From Bog-756 sp963703145 (GTDB taxonomy: Bacteria > Actinomycetota > Acidimicrobiia > Acidimicrobiales > RAAP-2): a stretch of 64,000 nucleotides of DNA. The position numbers and the translations under genes are program-made. Position 1 is the stretch's first letter. The number at the start of each line of letters is the position of its first letter. Under the pieces are notes generated by a model that made no database searches, was not told where the DNA came from, and saw only the letters and a list, made by a program, of their open reading frames with translations. Shown piece by piece: positions 54,707-63,989 of this stretch. The stretch spans positions 1,798,001-1,862,000 of the forward strand of contig OY969793.1 of the NCBI GenBank assembly GCA_963703145.1. The letters run 5' to 3'.

Positions 54707-55195
54707 ATGAGTGAATCCGATCGGTTGGCACCCGGCGGGGCCGAGCGCGTGGCGTTCGTCCAGTCCACGTGGCACGAGGCCATCGTCGACCGCTGCCGCG
54801 ACGCCTTCGTGGACGAGATCGGTCGGCTGGGGGTTGAGCGGGACCGGGTCGACCTGTTCCGGGTCCCCGGGGCCTTCGAGATCCCCCTCCACGCCAAGCG
54901 GCTGGCCGCCAGCGGTCGCTACGCGGCGATCGTCGGTGCCGGGTTCGTCATCGACGGGGGCATCTACCGGCACGAGTTCGTGGCCGAGGCGGTGATCAAC
55001 GGGCTCATGCGGGTTCAGTTGGACACCGATGTCCCGGTGATCTCGGCCGTGCTCACGCCTCATCAGTTCCACGGGAACACCGAGCACTCCGAGTTCTTCA
55101 CCGAGCACTTCGCGCACAAGGGCCACGAGGCGGCCCGGGCCTGTGCCCTCACTATGCAGAGCCTGGCCCGGCTCCCGGTGCGGGCCGTGGCCTGA
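54707..55195 (+). CDS. 6,7-dimethyl-8-ribityllumazine synthase, type II (RibH2-like)
   Basis: 162 aa. Makes the lumazine precursor of riboflavin. RVAFVQSTWHEAIVDRCRDAFVDEI, VPGAFEIPLHAK, AAIVGAGFVIDGGIYRHEFVAEAVINGLM and LTPHQFH...HKGHEAA. The GGIYRHEFVA and HxFH...HF pattern is that of the decameric type II enzymes of rhizobia and Brucella, not type I. No ribA, ribD or ribE is nearby, so it is an isolated copy. Confidence 0.9.
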   Translation: MSESDRLAPGGAERVAFVQSTWHEAIVDRCRDAFVDEIGRLGVERDRVDLFRVPGAFEIPLHAKRLAASGRYAAIVGAGFVIDGGIYRHEFVAEAVINGLMRVQLDTDVPVISAVLTPHQFHGNTEHSEFFTEHFAHKGHEAARACALTMQSLARLPVRAVA

Positions 55196-55285
55196 CCGAC
55201 CGGCCACCCGGGTCCGGGTCACCTGTCCTGGTATCCGGTCCGCCGGTACGATGATCCGCACCAGCCGACGAGGGAGGTAGTGACC

Positions 55286-55663
55286 ATGGACGTGCGGTCC
55301 GTCGAGGATATGGCCCCAGTCATCGAGCACAACGGCACCACGCCGGTGTGGTGGCTGGTCCCGCCCCAGGAGCTCCGGGCCGCCACCGAGGGCGGCTTCC
55401 TCGAACTGGTCAGCGAGTGGGAGGTGGCCGGTGGCGGTGCGGTCGAGGCCCACTCCCACCCCACCCACGAGTTCTATTACATCCTCTCGGGACGTGGGAT
55501 CATGAAGATCGGCGACGAGGAGCGCGAGGTGCAGACCGGCGACCTCGTCTACACCCCTCCCGACACCACCCACAGCATCTGGCCCGTGAGCAAGCACTCA
55601 CCCCTCCGGGGCCTGGCCTTCGCCATCGGTACCCCCGGTGCGGGGACGGTCGACTACAGCTAG
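55286..55663 (+). CDS. Single-domain cupin
   Basis: 125 aa from the ATG at 55286 (GGGAGG at good spacing; a GTG at 55280 is too close). Cupin motif 1 VEAHSHPTHEFYYILSG and motif 2 LVYTPPDTTHSIWPV give the His3-Glu metal site. Small-molecule target unknown. Its stop overlaps the thiolase stop on the other strand by 4 bp. Confidence 0.9.
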   Translation: MDVRSVEDMAPVIEHNGTTPVWWLVPPQELRAATEGGFLELVSEWEVAGGGAVEAHSHPTHEFYYILSGRGIMKIGDEEREVQTGDLVYTPPDTTHSIWPVSKHSPLRGLAFAIGTPGAGTVDYS

Positions 55664-57144
55664 GCGGCCAAGGAGACCGACCCCCGCTCCAGCCGGACGC
55701 GGGCGCCGATGAGTTCGGTGCCGACGGCGTAGGTGGCCAGCAACGGGTCTTCGGCCACCGCCACGCACCGGCGACCGTCGGCCGTGTCGCACAGGATCAC
55801 GGCCCGTACCGGCTCCAGACCGTCGAAGGTGACGGTGTAGGTGACCACGGTGGCCTCCCCGTTGTAGCCGTCGAGGGTCTCGACCACGTCCCGCACACCA
55901 GTGGCAGCGCTGGCCGCCTGGCCCAGGTCGCCGAGCAGCGGCGGCCGGCCGTCGGGCACCGCTGACCACACCCCGAGGCCCGGCTTGGTGAGCAGGCCGC
56001 TGACGGTCGTCACCATCCCCAGCGCTCCCGGGTCGGACCGCACCGAGCTGATCATCGGGGCCATGGCCTGGAGGACGAAGTTGTTGAAGGGCCCGCCGGC
56101 GAACGCCATCCCGCCGGTCAGCGTGGGGGTGGAGGACGGGGCGAGGCCGAGCTCCCGCTGCTGCACCCGCACCGCCGCCGGGAAGCAGCTGTAGAGCTCG
56201 ACGGCCTCTACCTCGGCCACCGGACGGCCGAGCCGCTCGCCCGCCGAGGCGCCGAGGATGCCCATGGCCGGCCACGTCGAGGGCGCGGCACGGCGGAGCA
56301 GTGAGACGGCGTGCCCAGACTCCAGGCCCACCCGCGGGAAGACCCAGCGATCGGTCGGCACGCCGAGGGACGAGGCCACCTCCACCGTGCAGAACACCAG
56401 GGCTGCGGCCTGGTTGACGGTCCACTGGGTCGAGTGCCACTTGTTGTAGGGGTAGGCCAGCGGCCGGTTGCCCGCCGACGGGGTGGCGATCTGGTCGGCG
56501 TCCAGCGGTGCGGCGAACGCCGCTGCGGGGTTGGTGCGGGCCACCACGTTGAAGCGGGCCCACAGGTCGGCCACCTCGGCACGGTGCTGGTCCGGCGTCA
56601 GCCCGTCGGCGGCCCGCAGGGCGTTCTCGATCATGGCGTACTGCTGCACCGGGTCCCACAGCCGGTGGGCGACCTCGACCGGCTCCATCAAGGGGCCCTC
56701 CCGGTGGCGGGTCACGTCGGGAACCGCACCGGCCTGGTCGGTCTCGGCCGCCTCCTTCCCGGCCCGCTCCAGGCCCCGGGCCCACCGCTTGGCCTCACCG
56801 CCCACCACCACGGCCACCTCGGACTGTCCCCCGGCGATGGCCGCCAGCGACTCGTTGAGAAGGCTCTGTTGGGGGATGCCCAACTCCACCAGGTGGGTGC
56901 GGGCCCCGGTGGCACCCACCAGGTCGGCCACGAGCCGGCCCGGGTCGGGATAGGACCAGCTCCCCTGGGGCACGGCGATCCGATCCACGCGGCCCATGAG
57001 GCGGTCGGACCCGGCGTCGCGGGCCGCAGCCAGCAGGGCCTCGGCCATCTGGTCGGTGGCCTCGGCATCAGCCGAGGCGGTCCCCACACCGACCAGGATC
57101 GGTGTCCGTGGATCGAGTGACCGCCGGTCGCCCGGGATGGTCAT
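55660..57144 (-). CDS. Thiolase-like acetyl-CoA acetyltransferase family protein
   Basis: 494 aa from the ATG at 57144. Thiolase-fold marks: LLNESLAAIAGGQSEVAVVVGGEA, VELYSCFPAAVRVQQRELGL, GGMAFAGGPFNNFVLQAM. The usual N-terminal catalytic Cys region reads QQSLLNESLA, with no Cys, so it is probably an SCP-x/lipid-transfer-type or non-condensing relative. The C-terminal OB-like domain follows. ATGA overlap with DUF4031. Confidence 0.82.
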   Translation of the reverse strand: MTIPGDRRSLDPRTPILVGVGTASADAEATDQMAEALLAAARDAGSDRLMGRVDRIAVPQGSWSYPDPGRLVADLVGATGARTHLVELGIPQQSLLNESLAAIAGGQSEVAVVVGGEAKRWARGLERAGKEAAETDQAGAVPDVTRHREGPLMEPVEVAHRLWDPVQQYAMIENALRAADGLTPDQHRAEVADLWARFNVVARTNPAAAFAAPLDADQIATPSAGNRPLAYPYNKWHSTQWTVNQAAALVFCTVEVASSLGVPTDRWVFPRVGLESGHAVSLLRRAAPSTWPAMGILGASAGERLGRPVAEVEAVELYSCFPAAVRVQQRELGLAPSSTPTLTGGMAFAGGPFNNFVLQAMAPMISSVRSDPGALGMVTTVSGLLTKPGLGVWSAVPDGRPPLLGDLGQAASAATGVRDVVETLDGYNGEATVVTYTVTFDGLEPVRAVILCDTADGRRCVAVAEDPLLATYAVGTELIGARVRLERGSVSLAA

Positions 57145-57437
57145 GGCCGCCGGGTCGAGCCGGCGGCCGTCCGCCGCTGGCGCATCATGGCTCCCACCTG
57201 GCGCCAGGTCACCGGGACGGCACCGAGGTCGAGGGCGTCCTGGCGGGCCCGCTCGGGCACGTCGTAGTGGGCCTGGTGGGGGCGGCCGGCCTTGTGCTGG
57301 AACCACTCCCGCCGCATCCCCAGCCGGGCGGCGAAGGCATGGAGTTCGTCGTCGGTGTCGGCCACCAGGTGCGACCAGTGGTCCTCCACCGGCCCGAGAC
57401 GGGCCGGCTGGCGCCAGTCGTCGAGATAGACGGCCAT
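57141..57437 (-). CDS. DUF4031 protein
   Basis: 98 aa. MAVYLDDWRQPARLGPVEDHWSHLVAD and FAARLGMRREWFQHK...HYDVPERARQDAL are typical of this actinobacterial family. Function unknown. Sandwiched between rhodanese and thiolase genes, coupled to the latter. Confidence 0.88.
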   Translation of the reverse strand: MAVYLDDWRQPARLGPVEDHWSHLVADTDDELHAFAARLGMRREWFQHKAGRPHQAHYDVPERARQDALDLGAVPVTWRQVGAMMRQRRTAAGSTRRP

Positions 57438-57459
57438 CGGGAACGCCCGACGATCCGGC

Positions 57460-57810
57460 TCAGATGACCCGGCCGGCGGCACCGCCGGCCGCCACCACCG
57501 CCAGGCCGGCCTGCTCCCAGGCCAGCATGCCCCCATCGACGTTGCGCACGTCGTAGCCCGCGCCCTGGAGGGCATCGGCCACCGCGCCGGACCGGCCCCC
57601 CACCCGGCAGATGCACACGACAGGGCGGTCGGTGGGCAGCTCGCCGGCCCGATCGGCCACCTGGCCCATGGGCACGTGCACCGCGTCGGGCGCGTGGCCG
57701 GCGTCCCACTCGTCGTCCTCACGCACGTCGAGCAAGACGGCCCCCTCCCCGAGGAGGCGCACCGCCTCGGCGGGGTCGATCTGGGCCAGGGGTGAGTTCT
57801 CAACGGTCAC
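57460..57810 (-). CDS. Rhodanese-domain protein
   Basis: 116 aa from the GTG at 57810. VLLDVREDDEWDAGHAPDAVHVPMGQ and the active loop VCICRVGGRSGAVADAL, then GMLAWEQAGL. The six-residue loop starts with Cys, so sulfurtransferase activity is possible. 22 bp before DUF4031. Confidence 0.9.
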   Translation of the reverse strand: MTVENSPLAQIDPAEAVRLLGEGAVLLDVREDDEWDAGHAPDAVHVPMGQVADRAGELPTDRPVVCICRVGGRSGAVADALQGAGYDVRNVDGGMLAWEQAGLAVVAAGGAAGRVI

Positions 57811-57884
57811 CGCATCACGGTACCGGAGGTAGGGGCCCACCCGTCCCCCACACCCGGCCCCAGCGGTCCGTGAGCCGATGGCCC

Positions 57885-58328
57885 TCAGGACGACGGCAGG
57901 TCCATGAGCTCGATGCGGACGCCGTCGGGGTCCGTGCAGTAGAGGAAGTCCAACCGGGTCTCTCCGAGGTCGAACGTGGTCCGGGTGGAGCGGACCACCG
58001 CTCCCCCGTGGGCCTCGATGGTGGCGGCCACGGCCTCGACGTCGTCCACCCGGAGGGAGAGGTGGGTCAGCCCCAGCTGCTGCATGGGGCGCCGGCTGCC
58101 GTCCCCCACCGGTTCGGGGGCGAGGAATCCGAGCAGCTCGACGGTCACCCCGTCGCGGGCCAGCATGCGGGAGTCGAGCCGCACACCCTCCACCTCCATC
58201 AGGACGGCGAACTCCTCCCCCACCTGGTGGGAGGCGACCTCCTCGAAGCCCAGGCCGTCCCGGTAGAAGCGCAGGGACCGCTCGAGGTCCGAGACGCAGA
58301 TCCCGAAATGAGAGAAGGACAGTTCCAT
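57885..58328 (-). CDS. VOC/glyoxalase superfamily protein
   Basis: 147 aa, two beta-alpha-beta-beta-beta modules. HFGICVSDLERSLRFYRDGLGFEEV and THLSLRVDDVEAVAATIEAHGG, ending in DPDGVRIELMD. The His/Glu metal set (His7, Glu near 64, His90, Glu near 141) resembles methylmalonyl-CoA epimerase or dioxygenase relatives; not assigned. Confidence 0.9.
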   Translation of the reverse strand: MELSFSHFGICVSDLERSLRFYRDGLGFEEVASHQVGEEFAVLMEVEGVRLDSRMLARDGVTVELLGFLAPEPVGDGSRRPMQQLGLTHLSLRVDDVEAVAATIEAHGGAVVRSTRTTFDLGETRLDFLYCTDPDGVRIELMDLPSS

Positions 58329-58470
58329 GAGGGTTCCTTGTGGGTAGGGATCAGGGGTGACTGCACCCCGGCGCCGCTATCGTGCCATAGGCACCGCCGA
58401 TCGAGCCGGTGCCCCCTCCGTCAGGGAACCGGCCCTGGCGGGCGGTGACGGCACGACGAGACTGGGAGCC

Positions 58471-60141
58471 ATGGACGCAGTCGAGCCAGAAGTCAGCGTG
58501 CCCGCCGAGGCAGGGGACCTGCCCCCGTCGGATGCGACGGACACCGGCGAGCAGCCGTGCCTGGCCGATGCCGGCGACGCCACCCCCGTCCCCTCCACGG
58601 GCGGCCGGCCCACGATGCCCCACTTCGGGCTGGCCGTCATCTGCTTCGTCTTGTTCCTCACCTTCCTCGACAACACCATCGTCAGCGCATCGCTCGGGGA
58701 CGTGCAGTCCTCGCTGCACGCCGGGGTGGCCCAGCTCCAGTGGGTGGTCAGCGGCTACGCCTTGACGTTCGCCAGCCTGATGCTGATCTGCGGGACACTC
58801 GGCGACCTGTACGGCCGCAAGAAACTGCTGCTGATCGGCGTCACCATCTTCTGTGGCGGCTCGGTGCTGGCCGCGCTAGCCCCTTCCATCCCCTTCCTCA
58901 TCGCCGGCCGGGTGGTCATGGGTGTCGGCGCGGCCTGCTCGGAGCCCGGCACCCTGTCGATGATCCGCCAGCTGTACCCAGGCCGCCGCACCCGGTCACG
59001 GGCCCTCGGGACCTGGGCCGCCGTGTCCGGACTGGCACTGGCCATGGGCCCGGTCATCGGCGGCGTACTGGTCGGGCTGTGGTCCTGGCGCGCCGTGTTC
59101 TGGTTCAACCTCGTGTTCGGCGCCGCCGCCCTGCTGGCCGCCCACGTCATCTTGCCTGAGAGCGCGGACCCGGTGCGGGCCCGCCTCGACTACCCCGGGT
59201 TCATCCTCGGGGCCGTGGCGCTCGGCACGGCCACCTTCGCCACCATCGCCGGAGAGACCTCGGGCTACATCACCTGGTGGGTGCTCCTGCTCTACGGCGT
59301 GTCGGTGCTGGCCGTGGTGGTGTTCGTCCTGGTCGAGCTGCATGCCGACAACCCGGTGCTCGACGTGCGGTTCTTCAAGCGCCCTTCCTTCGCCGGATCG
59401 ACCATCTTGGCCTTCACCTCGTACTTCGGGATCTTTTCCATCTTCTTCTTCGTGGCCCTCTATCTGGAAGAAGTCGGCTCGGTGGCGCCGTTCTCGCTGG
59501 CTCTCGATTTCATCCCCATGACAGCAGGCATGGTCCTTGCCTCGGTGTTCACCGGACGGTGGGTGGCGGCCAACGGGCCGCGGATCCCGATGATCGTGGG
59601 GTGCGTCCTGGCCGGTGGTGGCATCTTGTTGACCGACGCCCTCATCTCCCCCCACGCCGGACTATCCACCGTCGGATGGACCCTGGCCATCTCCGGCATC
59701 GGGTTCGGCATCGTCATCGTGCCGGTGACCTCGTCGGCCCTCACCAGCGTGCCCGCCGAGCATTCCGGCATGGCGGCCTCCACCAACAACACCGCCCGGG
59801 AGCTGGGGGCGGTCGCCGGCGTGGCCATCCTCGGGTCCATCGTCAACGGTCAGCTCACCGTCAATCTGGTGCACCGACTCTCCGCCCTCGGCATCCCACC
59901 CTCGTTCCGTTCCGAGGTCATCGCCGCTGTCACCACCGGCTCGATCAGTTCCCAGGCGGCCAAGGTGGGCAACGTCAGCGTGTCCATCCAGCAGATCATC
60001 AACAAGGTCGAGGGTGCGGCCTACGGCGCCTTCGCCCATGGCCTGGACCTGGCCCTGTTGGCCTCGGGGGCGCTGTTGCTGGCCTCGGCGGTGGTGGCCT
60101 TTTTCACCGCTCCCCGCATGGCGCCCCCTCCGCACTCGTAG
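58471..60141 (+). CDS. MFS transporter, DHA2/EmrB-QacA-type (14 TM)
   Basis: 556 aa from the ATG at 58471 with TGGGAG upstream. Long soluble N-tail, then the family motifs LDNTIVSASLGDVQ (motif D1), GTLGDLYGRKKLL (motif A) and RVVMGVGAACSEPGTLSMI (motif C-like). Fourteen hydrophobic segments. Likely a proton-driven multidrug or metabolite exporter. No TetR gene next to it. Convergent with the hydrolase at 60150. Confidence 0.93.
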   Translation: MDAVEPEVSVPAEAGDLPPSDATDTGEQPCLADAGDATPVPSTGGRPTMPHFGLAVICFVLFLTFLDNTIVSASLGDVQSSLHAGVAQLQWVVSGYALTFASLMLICGTLGDLYGRKKLLLIGVTIFCGGSVLAALAPSIPFLIAGRVVMGVGAACSEPGTLSMIRQLYPGRRTRSRALGTWAAVSGLALAMGPVIGGVLVGLWSWRAVFWFNLVFGAAALLAAHVILPESADPVRARLDYPGFILGAVALGTATFATIAGETSGYITWWVLLLYGVSVLAVVVFVLVELHADNPVLDVRFFKRPSFAGSTILAFTSYFGIFSIFFFVALYLEEVGSVAPFSLALDFIPMTAGMVLASVFTGRWVAANGPRIPMIVGCVLAGGGILLTDALISPHAGLSTVGWTLAISGIGFGIVIVPVTSSALTSVPAEHSGMAASTNNTARELGAVAGVAILGSIVNGQLTVNLVHRLSALGIPPSFRSEVIAAVTTGSISSQAAKVGNVSVSIQQIINKVEGAAYGAFAHGLDLALLASGALLLASAVVAFFTAPRMAPPPHS

Positions 60142-60149
60142 AGCGGGGC

Positions 60150-61205
60150 TCAGCTCGCTGTTGGCGGCAGGTGGGCGGCCACGAACTCCCCCACCTCCCG
60201 GTAGGCGCGCCGGCTGCCCTCGGCCCAGGGCATGAGGATGGGGAACACGTGGAACATGCCCGGCTCCTCGATGGCCGTGGTGTCCACGCCGGCCTTGTCC
60301 AGGTGGTCGACGAACTGGCGGATCCCGTCGCGGAACATCTCGTCGCTGCCGAAGGACACAAAGGTCGGCGGCCAGCCCGAGACGTCCTGGTCGATGGCGG
60401 ACACCGACGCCTGGTCCGGATCCCGTCCGTGGAGGTAGGCCGCTGTCGGGATGTTCCAGGGCAGGATGTCCCGATCGGCGTTGGCCGACACCGAGGGCTC
60501 GTCGAGCAACAGGTCCAGTTCGGGCGAGAACAGCACCACGCCGGCGATGGCCCGGTGCCGGGCCTGTCGCATGGCGTAGACCAGGGACGAGGCCAACCCC
60601 CCGCCGCTCGAGTCCCCGGCCACGAAGAGGGTCAGGGGGTCAGTGCCTGCGGCCAGCAGCCCCTCCAGGACCAGGACGGCATCCTCGAGGGCGGCCGGGA
60701 ACGGGAACTCGGGCGCCAGCCGGGTGTCGGCCACGAAGAGGTCGCACCCGGTTCTCCGGCACAGCCAGGCGGCGAACAATGCGTACATCCTGGGCGACGT
60801 GCCGACGTACCCGCCGCCGTGCAAGTAGAGGATGGTCCCCCCGCTCCGCTCGCTCCTCGGCCGGTACCAGATGCCGGGGACACCGGCCACGGTGTCGTCG
60901 GACTGGTCCACCCCGAGCGAGGCCACCAGCGGCGTGAGGGCCGCGCCAGACAGGTCGTCGAGGACCAGCTCCACCGAGCGGAACTCGTCGATGGGCAGTG
61001 AGGTCAGGTAGCCCATGAGCGACCGGATGGTCTCGCGGGTGACCGCAACGGCCAGGTTGTGGGGCAAGTTGCCCGTGCCCGACCACGGGCTGCGGAATGG
61101 GACCCGGCCCAGTCCGGTGGCCAACTGGCCGGCCAGCCCCACCAGGTCGATGGTGGCGATGGGCCACGAGGAGGTGGCGACCCCGGCCCGGCGTCCCATC
61201 ACCAT
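60150..61205 (-). CDS. Alpha/beta hydrolase, hormone-sensitive-lipase family (type IV esterase)
   Basis: 351 aa. Oxyanion motif LYLHGGGYVG, nucleophile elbow VAGDSSGGGLAS, Asp in FGSDEMFRDG and His in GMFHVFPIL. Follows the acyl-CoA dehydrogenase pair by 43 bp on the same strand, so it may feed an ester or lactone into the same pathway. Confidence 0.9.
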   Translation of the reverse strand: MVMGRRAGVATSSWPIATIDLVGLAGQLATGLGRVPFRSPWSGTGNLPHNLAVAVTRETIRSLMGYLTSLPIDEFRSVELVLDDLSGAALTPLVASLGVDQSDDTVAGVPGIWYRPRSERSGGTILYLHGGGYVGTSPRMYALFAAWLCRRTGCDLFVADTRLAPEFPFPAALEDAVLVLEGLLAAGTDPLTLFVAGDSSGGGLASSLVYAMRQARHRAIAGVVLFSPELDLLLDEPSVSANADRDILPWNIPTAAYLHGRDPDQASVSAIDQDVSGWPPTFVSFGSDEMFRDGIRQFVDHLDKAGVDTTAIEEPGMFHVFPILMPWAEGSRRAYREVGEFVAAHLPPTAS

Positions 61206-61248
61206 GGTCGCTCGCCTCGCAGGCCGGTAGGTGTCGGGAACCGAAGCG

Positions 61249-62376
61249 TCAGACCGGCTCCGCCGCCAGGGTGGCGCCCAGGTCGAGCAGCTGCTCGGTG
61301 GCCCCGCCCAGGGTCAGTTCGATGTGCTTGGTCATCAAGAAGTACCGGTGGAGCGGATACTCGCGGTCCACCCCGACACCACCGTGGAGGTGCACCGCGG
61401 CATGCACCACACGCTGCCCGCCGTCGGCGGCCCAGAACTTGGCCACCGCCACCTCCTTGTCGGCCGGCAGGCCCTCGGCGATGCGCCAGGCGGCCTGCCA
61501 GGCGGTGAGGCGGATGGCCTCGGTGTCGACATAGGCGTCGGCGGCCCGCTGGCCCACCGCCTGGAAGGTGGCGATGGGCTTGCCGAACTGCTCCCGGGTC
61601 TTGGTGTACTCCGCGGTGAGGGCCAGGGCGGCCGCGGCCGCACCGGCCTGGGCCAGGGCCAGGGCCGCGGTGCTCCGCTGGACCAGCCACTCGATGATGG
61701 CCGTGCCCTCCTCGACGGTGCCGAGCAGGGCCTCGGGCCCCACCGGCGTCGACGCCAGGGTGAGCACCGCCTCGGGCTGGCCGGTGTTGACGGTCTGCCG
61801 GGTCCGGTCGACCCCGGCGGCGGAGGTCTCGACGATGAACACGGCCACCGAGTCGGGCTCCACCCGGGCGCTCACCAGCACGGCGTCGGCGATCAGGCCG
61901 GAGGGCACGAACGCCTTGGTCCCTGACAGGGTCCACCCGTCCCCTGTCCGCTCGGCCAGCACCGAGGGCGACGTGGGCGTGCCGCCCAGCTCGGCCAGGG
62001 CGGTGGTGACCACCGTCTCCCCCCCGACGATGCCGGGGAGCCAGCGCTGACACTGTGCCTCGGACCCGAAGCGGGCGATGGCCGGCGCCGCCGCGGCCAG
62101 GGTCTCGACGGCCGGCACGTAGGCCGCGCTCCGACCCGCTGCCTCGACCACCAATCCGATCTCCACGAAGCCCAGGCCGGCCCCGCCGACCTCCTCGGGT
62201 AGGGCGATACCCAACAGCCCGGCGGCGGCGAGCTCGGACCACAGCTTGCGGTCGAAGTAGTCGCTGTCGGGGGCCGACTCGATCTCTCGCAGTCGCTCGT
62301 TGGTGGCCAGGTCGGTGAAGATGCGGCCGGCCAGGTCGCGTACCGCTTCTTGTTCCTCGCTGAAGGAGAAGTCCAT
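61249..62376 (-). CDS. Acyl-CoA dehydrogenase (small, steroid-FadE-like partner)
   Basis: 375 aa, ATG at 62376. N-terminal FSFSEEQEAVRDLAGRIF, central TREQFGKPIATFQAVGQRAAD for FAD contacts and GGVGVDREYPLHRY near the end. The short length and pairing with the next gene resemble the heteromeric acyl-CoA dehydrogenases of steroid side-chain breakdown (FadE26-FadE27, FadE28-FadE29 in mycobacteria). That function is inferred. Confidence 0.88.
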   Translation of the reverse strand: MDFSFSEEQEAVRDLAGRIFTDLATNERLREIESAPDSDYFDRKLWSELAAAGLLGIALPEEVGGAGLGFVEIGLVVEAAGRSAAYVPAVETLAAAAPAIARFGSEAQCQRWLPGIVGGETVVTTALAELGGTPTSPSVLAERTGDGWTLSGTKAFVPSGLIADAVLVSARVEPDSVAVFIVETSAAGVDRTRQTVNTGQPEAVLTLASTPVGPEALLGTVEEGTAIIEWLVQRSTAALALAQAGAAAAALALTAEYTKTREQFGKPIATFQAVGQRAADAYVDTEAIRLTAWQAAWRIAEGLPADKEVAVAKFWAADGGQRVVHAAVHLHGGVGVDREYPLHRYFLMTKHIELTLGGATEQLLDLGATLAAEPV

Positions 62377-62441
62377 TGGTGGCGTGTCCTCTTCTGTCTC
62401 GGTCTCGTGCTAGGTCGGATTCGTGGGTGGGGGCAGCGGCG

Positions 62442-63617
62442 CTAGCGCAGCGACCGCGGCAGTCCCAGCCCGAAGATGGCGATCAGGTCCCGTTGGATCT
62501 CGTTGGTGCCCCCGCCGAAGGTCAGGATGACCATGCTGCGGGCGTACATCTCGAGGCGGCCGGCCAGCACGGCGTCGTCGGAGCCGCGGGCCAGATAGCC
62601 GGCCTGCCCCACCACCTCCAAGAGCAGCTTGAAGGCCTCCATGTAGAACTCGGTGCCGAACACCTTGATGGTCGAGGCGTCGGCCACGTCCAGGTGACCC
62701 TCGGTGGCCGTCCACGCCACCTTCCAGTTGATCAGCTTCAAGAACTCGAGGCGCGAGTAGATGCGGGCCAGATGGATCTGCACCCACTCCTGATCGATCA
62801 CCCGGCGGCCGTCGGCCAGCTTGGTGGTCTGGGCCCAGGCCCGCACGTCGTTGAGGGCCCGCTCGATGATGCCCGACGAGCACAGGGTGACCCGCTCGTG
62901 GTTGAGCTGGTTGGTGATCAGTGACCACCCGGCGTTCTCGCCCCCGACCAGGTTGCCCGCCGGCACCCGCACGTCCTCGTAGAAGGTGTAGTTGATGTTG
63001 TGGTCGCCGAGGAGGTGCATGGGCACGACCTTGATGCCGGGCGTGTCCATGGGCACGATGAACATCGAGATGCCCTTGTGCTTGGCCACCTCGGGGTCGG
63101 TCCGGGTCGCCAGCCAGATGTAGTCGGCGTCCCCGGCCAGCGAGGTGTAGATCTTCTGGCCGTTGATGACGTACTCGTCGCCGTCGCGCACGGCCCTGGT
63201 CTGCAGGGAGGCCAGATCGGTGCCGGACTCCGGCTCGGTGTAGCCGATACAGAAGTGGATCTCACCGGCCAGGATCTTGGGGAGGAAGAAGTCCTTTTGC
63301 TCCTGGGTGCCGAACTGCATGATGGTGGGCCCGACGGTGTTGATGGTGAGCATGGGCACCGGGGCGCCGGCCCGCATGGACTCGTCGAAGAAGATGTACT
63401 GCTCGATGGCCGACCGGCCCTGGCCGCCGTACTCGGTGGGCCACCCGATGCCCAGCCACCCGTCCTCGGCCATTTGCTTGACGACCCGCCGCATGTGGGG
63501 GCCGATTCCGTGGCTGGTGGCCAGCTGGGCCTCCACCTCGGGGGTCAACAGGTTGGCGTAGTACTCGCGCAGCCGGTTCCGGAGCGCCTCTTGCTCCTCG
63601 GTGTAGCCGATCTCCAT
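62442..63617 (-). CDS. Acyl-CoA dehydrogenase (steroid-FadE-like)
   Basis: 391 aa from the ATG at 63617; a longer frame upstream is rejected. IGYTEPESGTDLASLQTRAVRDGDEYVINGQKIYTS is the FAD/substrate region, LLGDHNINYTFYEDVRVP and LTFGGGTNEIQRDLIA the C-terminal marks. Probably forms a heterotetramer with the adjacent dehydrogenase. First gene of the operon behind a KstR-like box. Confidence 0.9.
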   Translation of the reverse strand: MEIGYTEEQEALRNRLREYYANLLTPEVEAQLATSHGIGPHMRRVVKQMAEDGWLGIGWPTEYGGQGRSAIEQYIFFDESMRAGAPVPMLTINTVGPTIMQFGTQEQKDFFLPKILAGEIHFCIGYTEPESGTDLASLQTRAVRDGDEYVINGQKIYTSLAGDADYIWLATRTDPEVAKHKGISMFIVPMDTPGIKVVPMHLLGDHNINYTFYEDVRVPAGNLVGGENAGWSLITNQLNHERVTLCSSGIIERALNDVRAWAQTTKLADGRRVIDQEWVQIHLARIYSRLEFLKLINWKVAWTATEGHLDVADASTIKVFGTEFYMEAFKLLLEVVGQAGYLARGSDDAVLAGRLEMYARSMVILTFGGGTNEIQRDLIAIFGLGLPRSLR

Positions 63618-63753
63618 GGGTCCCTCCCGATTGTGCGTGCCGATCCTCGGCCTGGCGGTCCTGCTGGTTCGGGGGCGACGGCCGGGCGAGACGGCCCACT
63701 GGCCGGCCCGTGCCCGGCCCCCGCCGTGCCTGCGGACCACACCGCCGGGCTGT

Positions 63754-63764
63754 CGAACGGTTCG
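63754..63764. promoter_or_regulatory. Short inverted repeat near the KstR-like box
   Basis: CGAAC, G, GTTCG. Its AAC-GTT half-sites are one base apart rather than two, so it does not fit the KstR pattern. It could be a second weak operator. Confidence 0.25.
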
Positions 63765-63775
63765 TCCCCCGTGAC

Positions 63776-63789
63776 TAGAACACGTTACA
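63776..63789. promoter_or_regulatory. KstR-type operator, TAGAACACGTTACA
   Basis: Exactly matches TnnAACnnGTTnnA, the mycobacterial KstR site for cholesterol-catabolism genes. It is 159 bp before the first acyl-CoA dehydrogenase and about 200 bp before the divergent gene, in the 372-bp shared promoter region. No kstR gene is in the window. Confidence 0.6.
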
Positions 63790-63908
63790 TGCCACCCCGT
63801 CCAGGCACCACCGCGGCACGGGCGCTCCGGCGGGCGTCATGCCGCCGGGACCAGCGGGTAGCCTGCGCGCTGGCGGTGCCGACTGGACGGTGGTCCGGCG
63901 CCACTATC

Positions 63909-63924
63909 GTTACCTCCCGGTAAC
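63909..63924. promoter_or_regulatory. Inverted repeat before the divergent gene
   Basis: GTTACC, TCCC, GGTAAC: perfect 6-bp arms, 65 bp before the ATG at 63990. Operator or leader hairpin. Confidence 0.35.
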
Positions 63925-63989
63925 CGGTCGACCCGCACCGGACCCATCCCGATCCTGCGGCCCCGCCGCCCACTCCCGAGGAGCACCAC

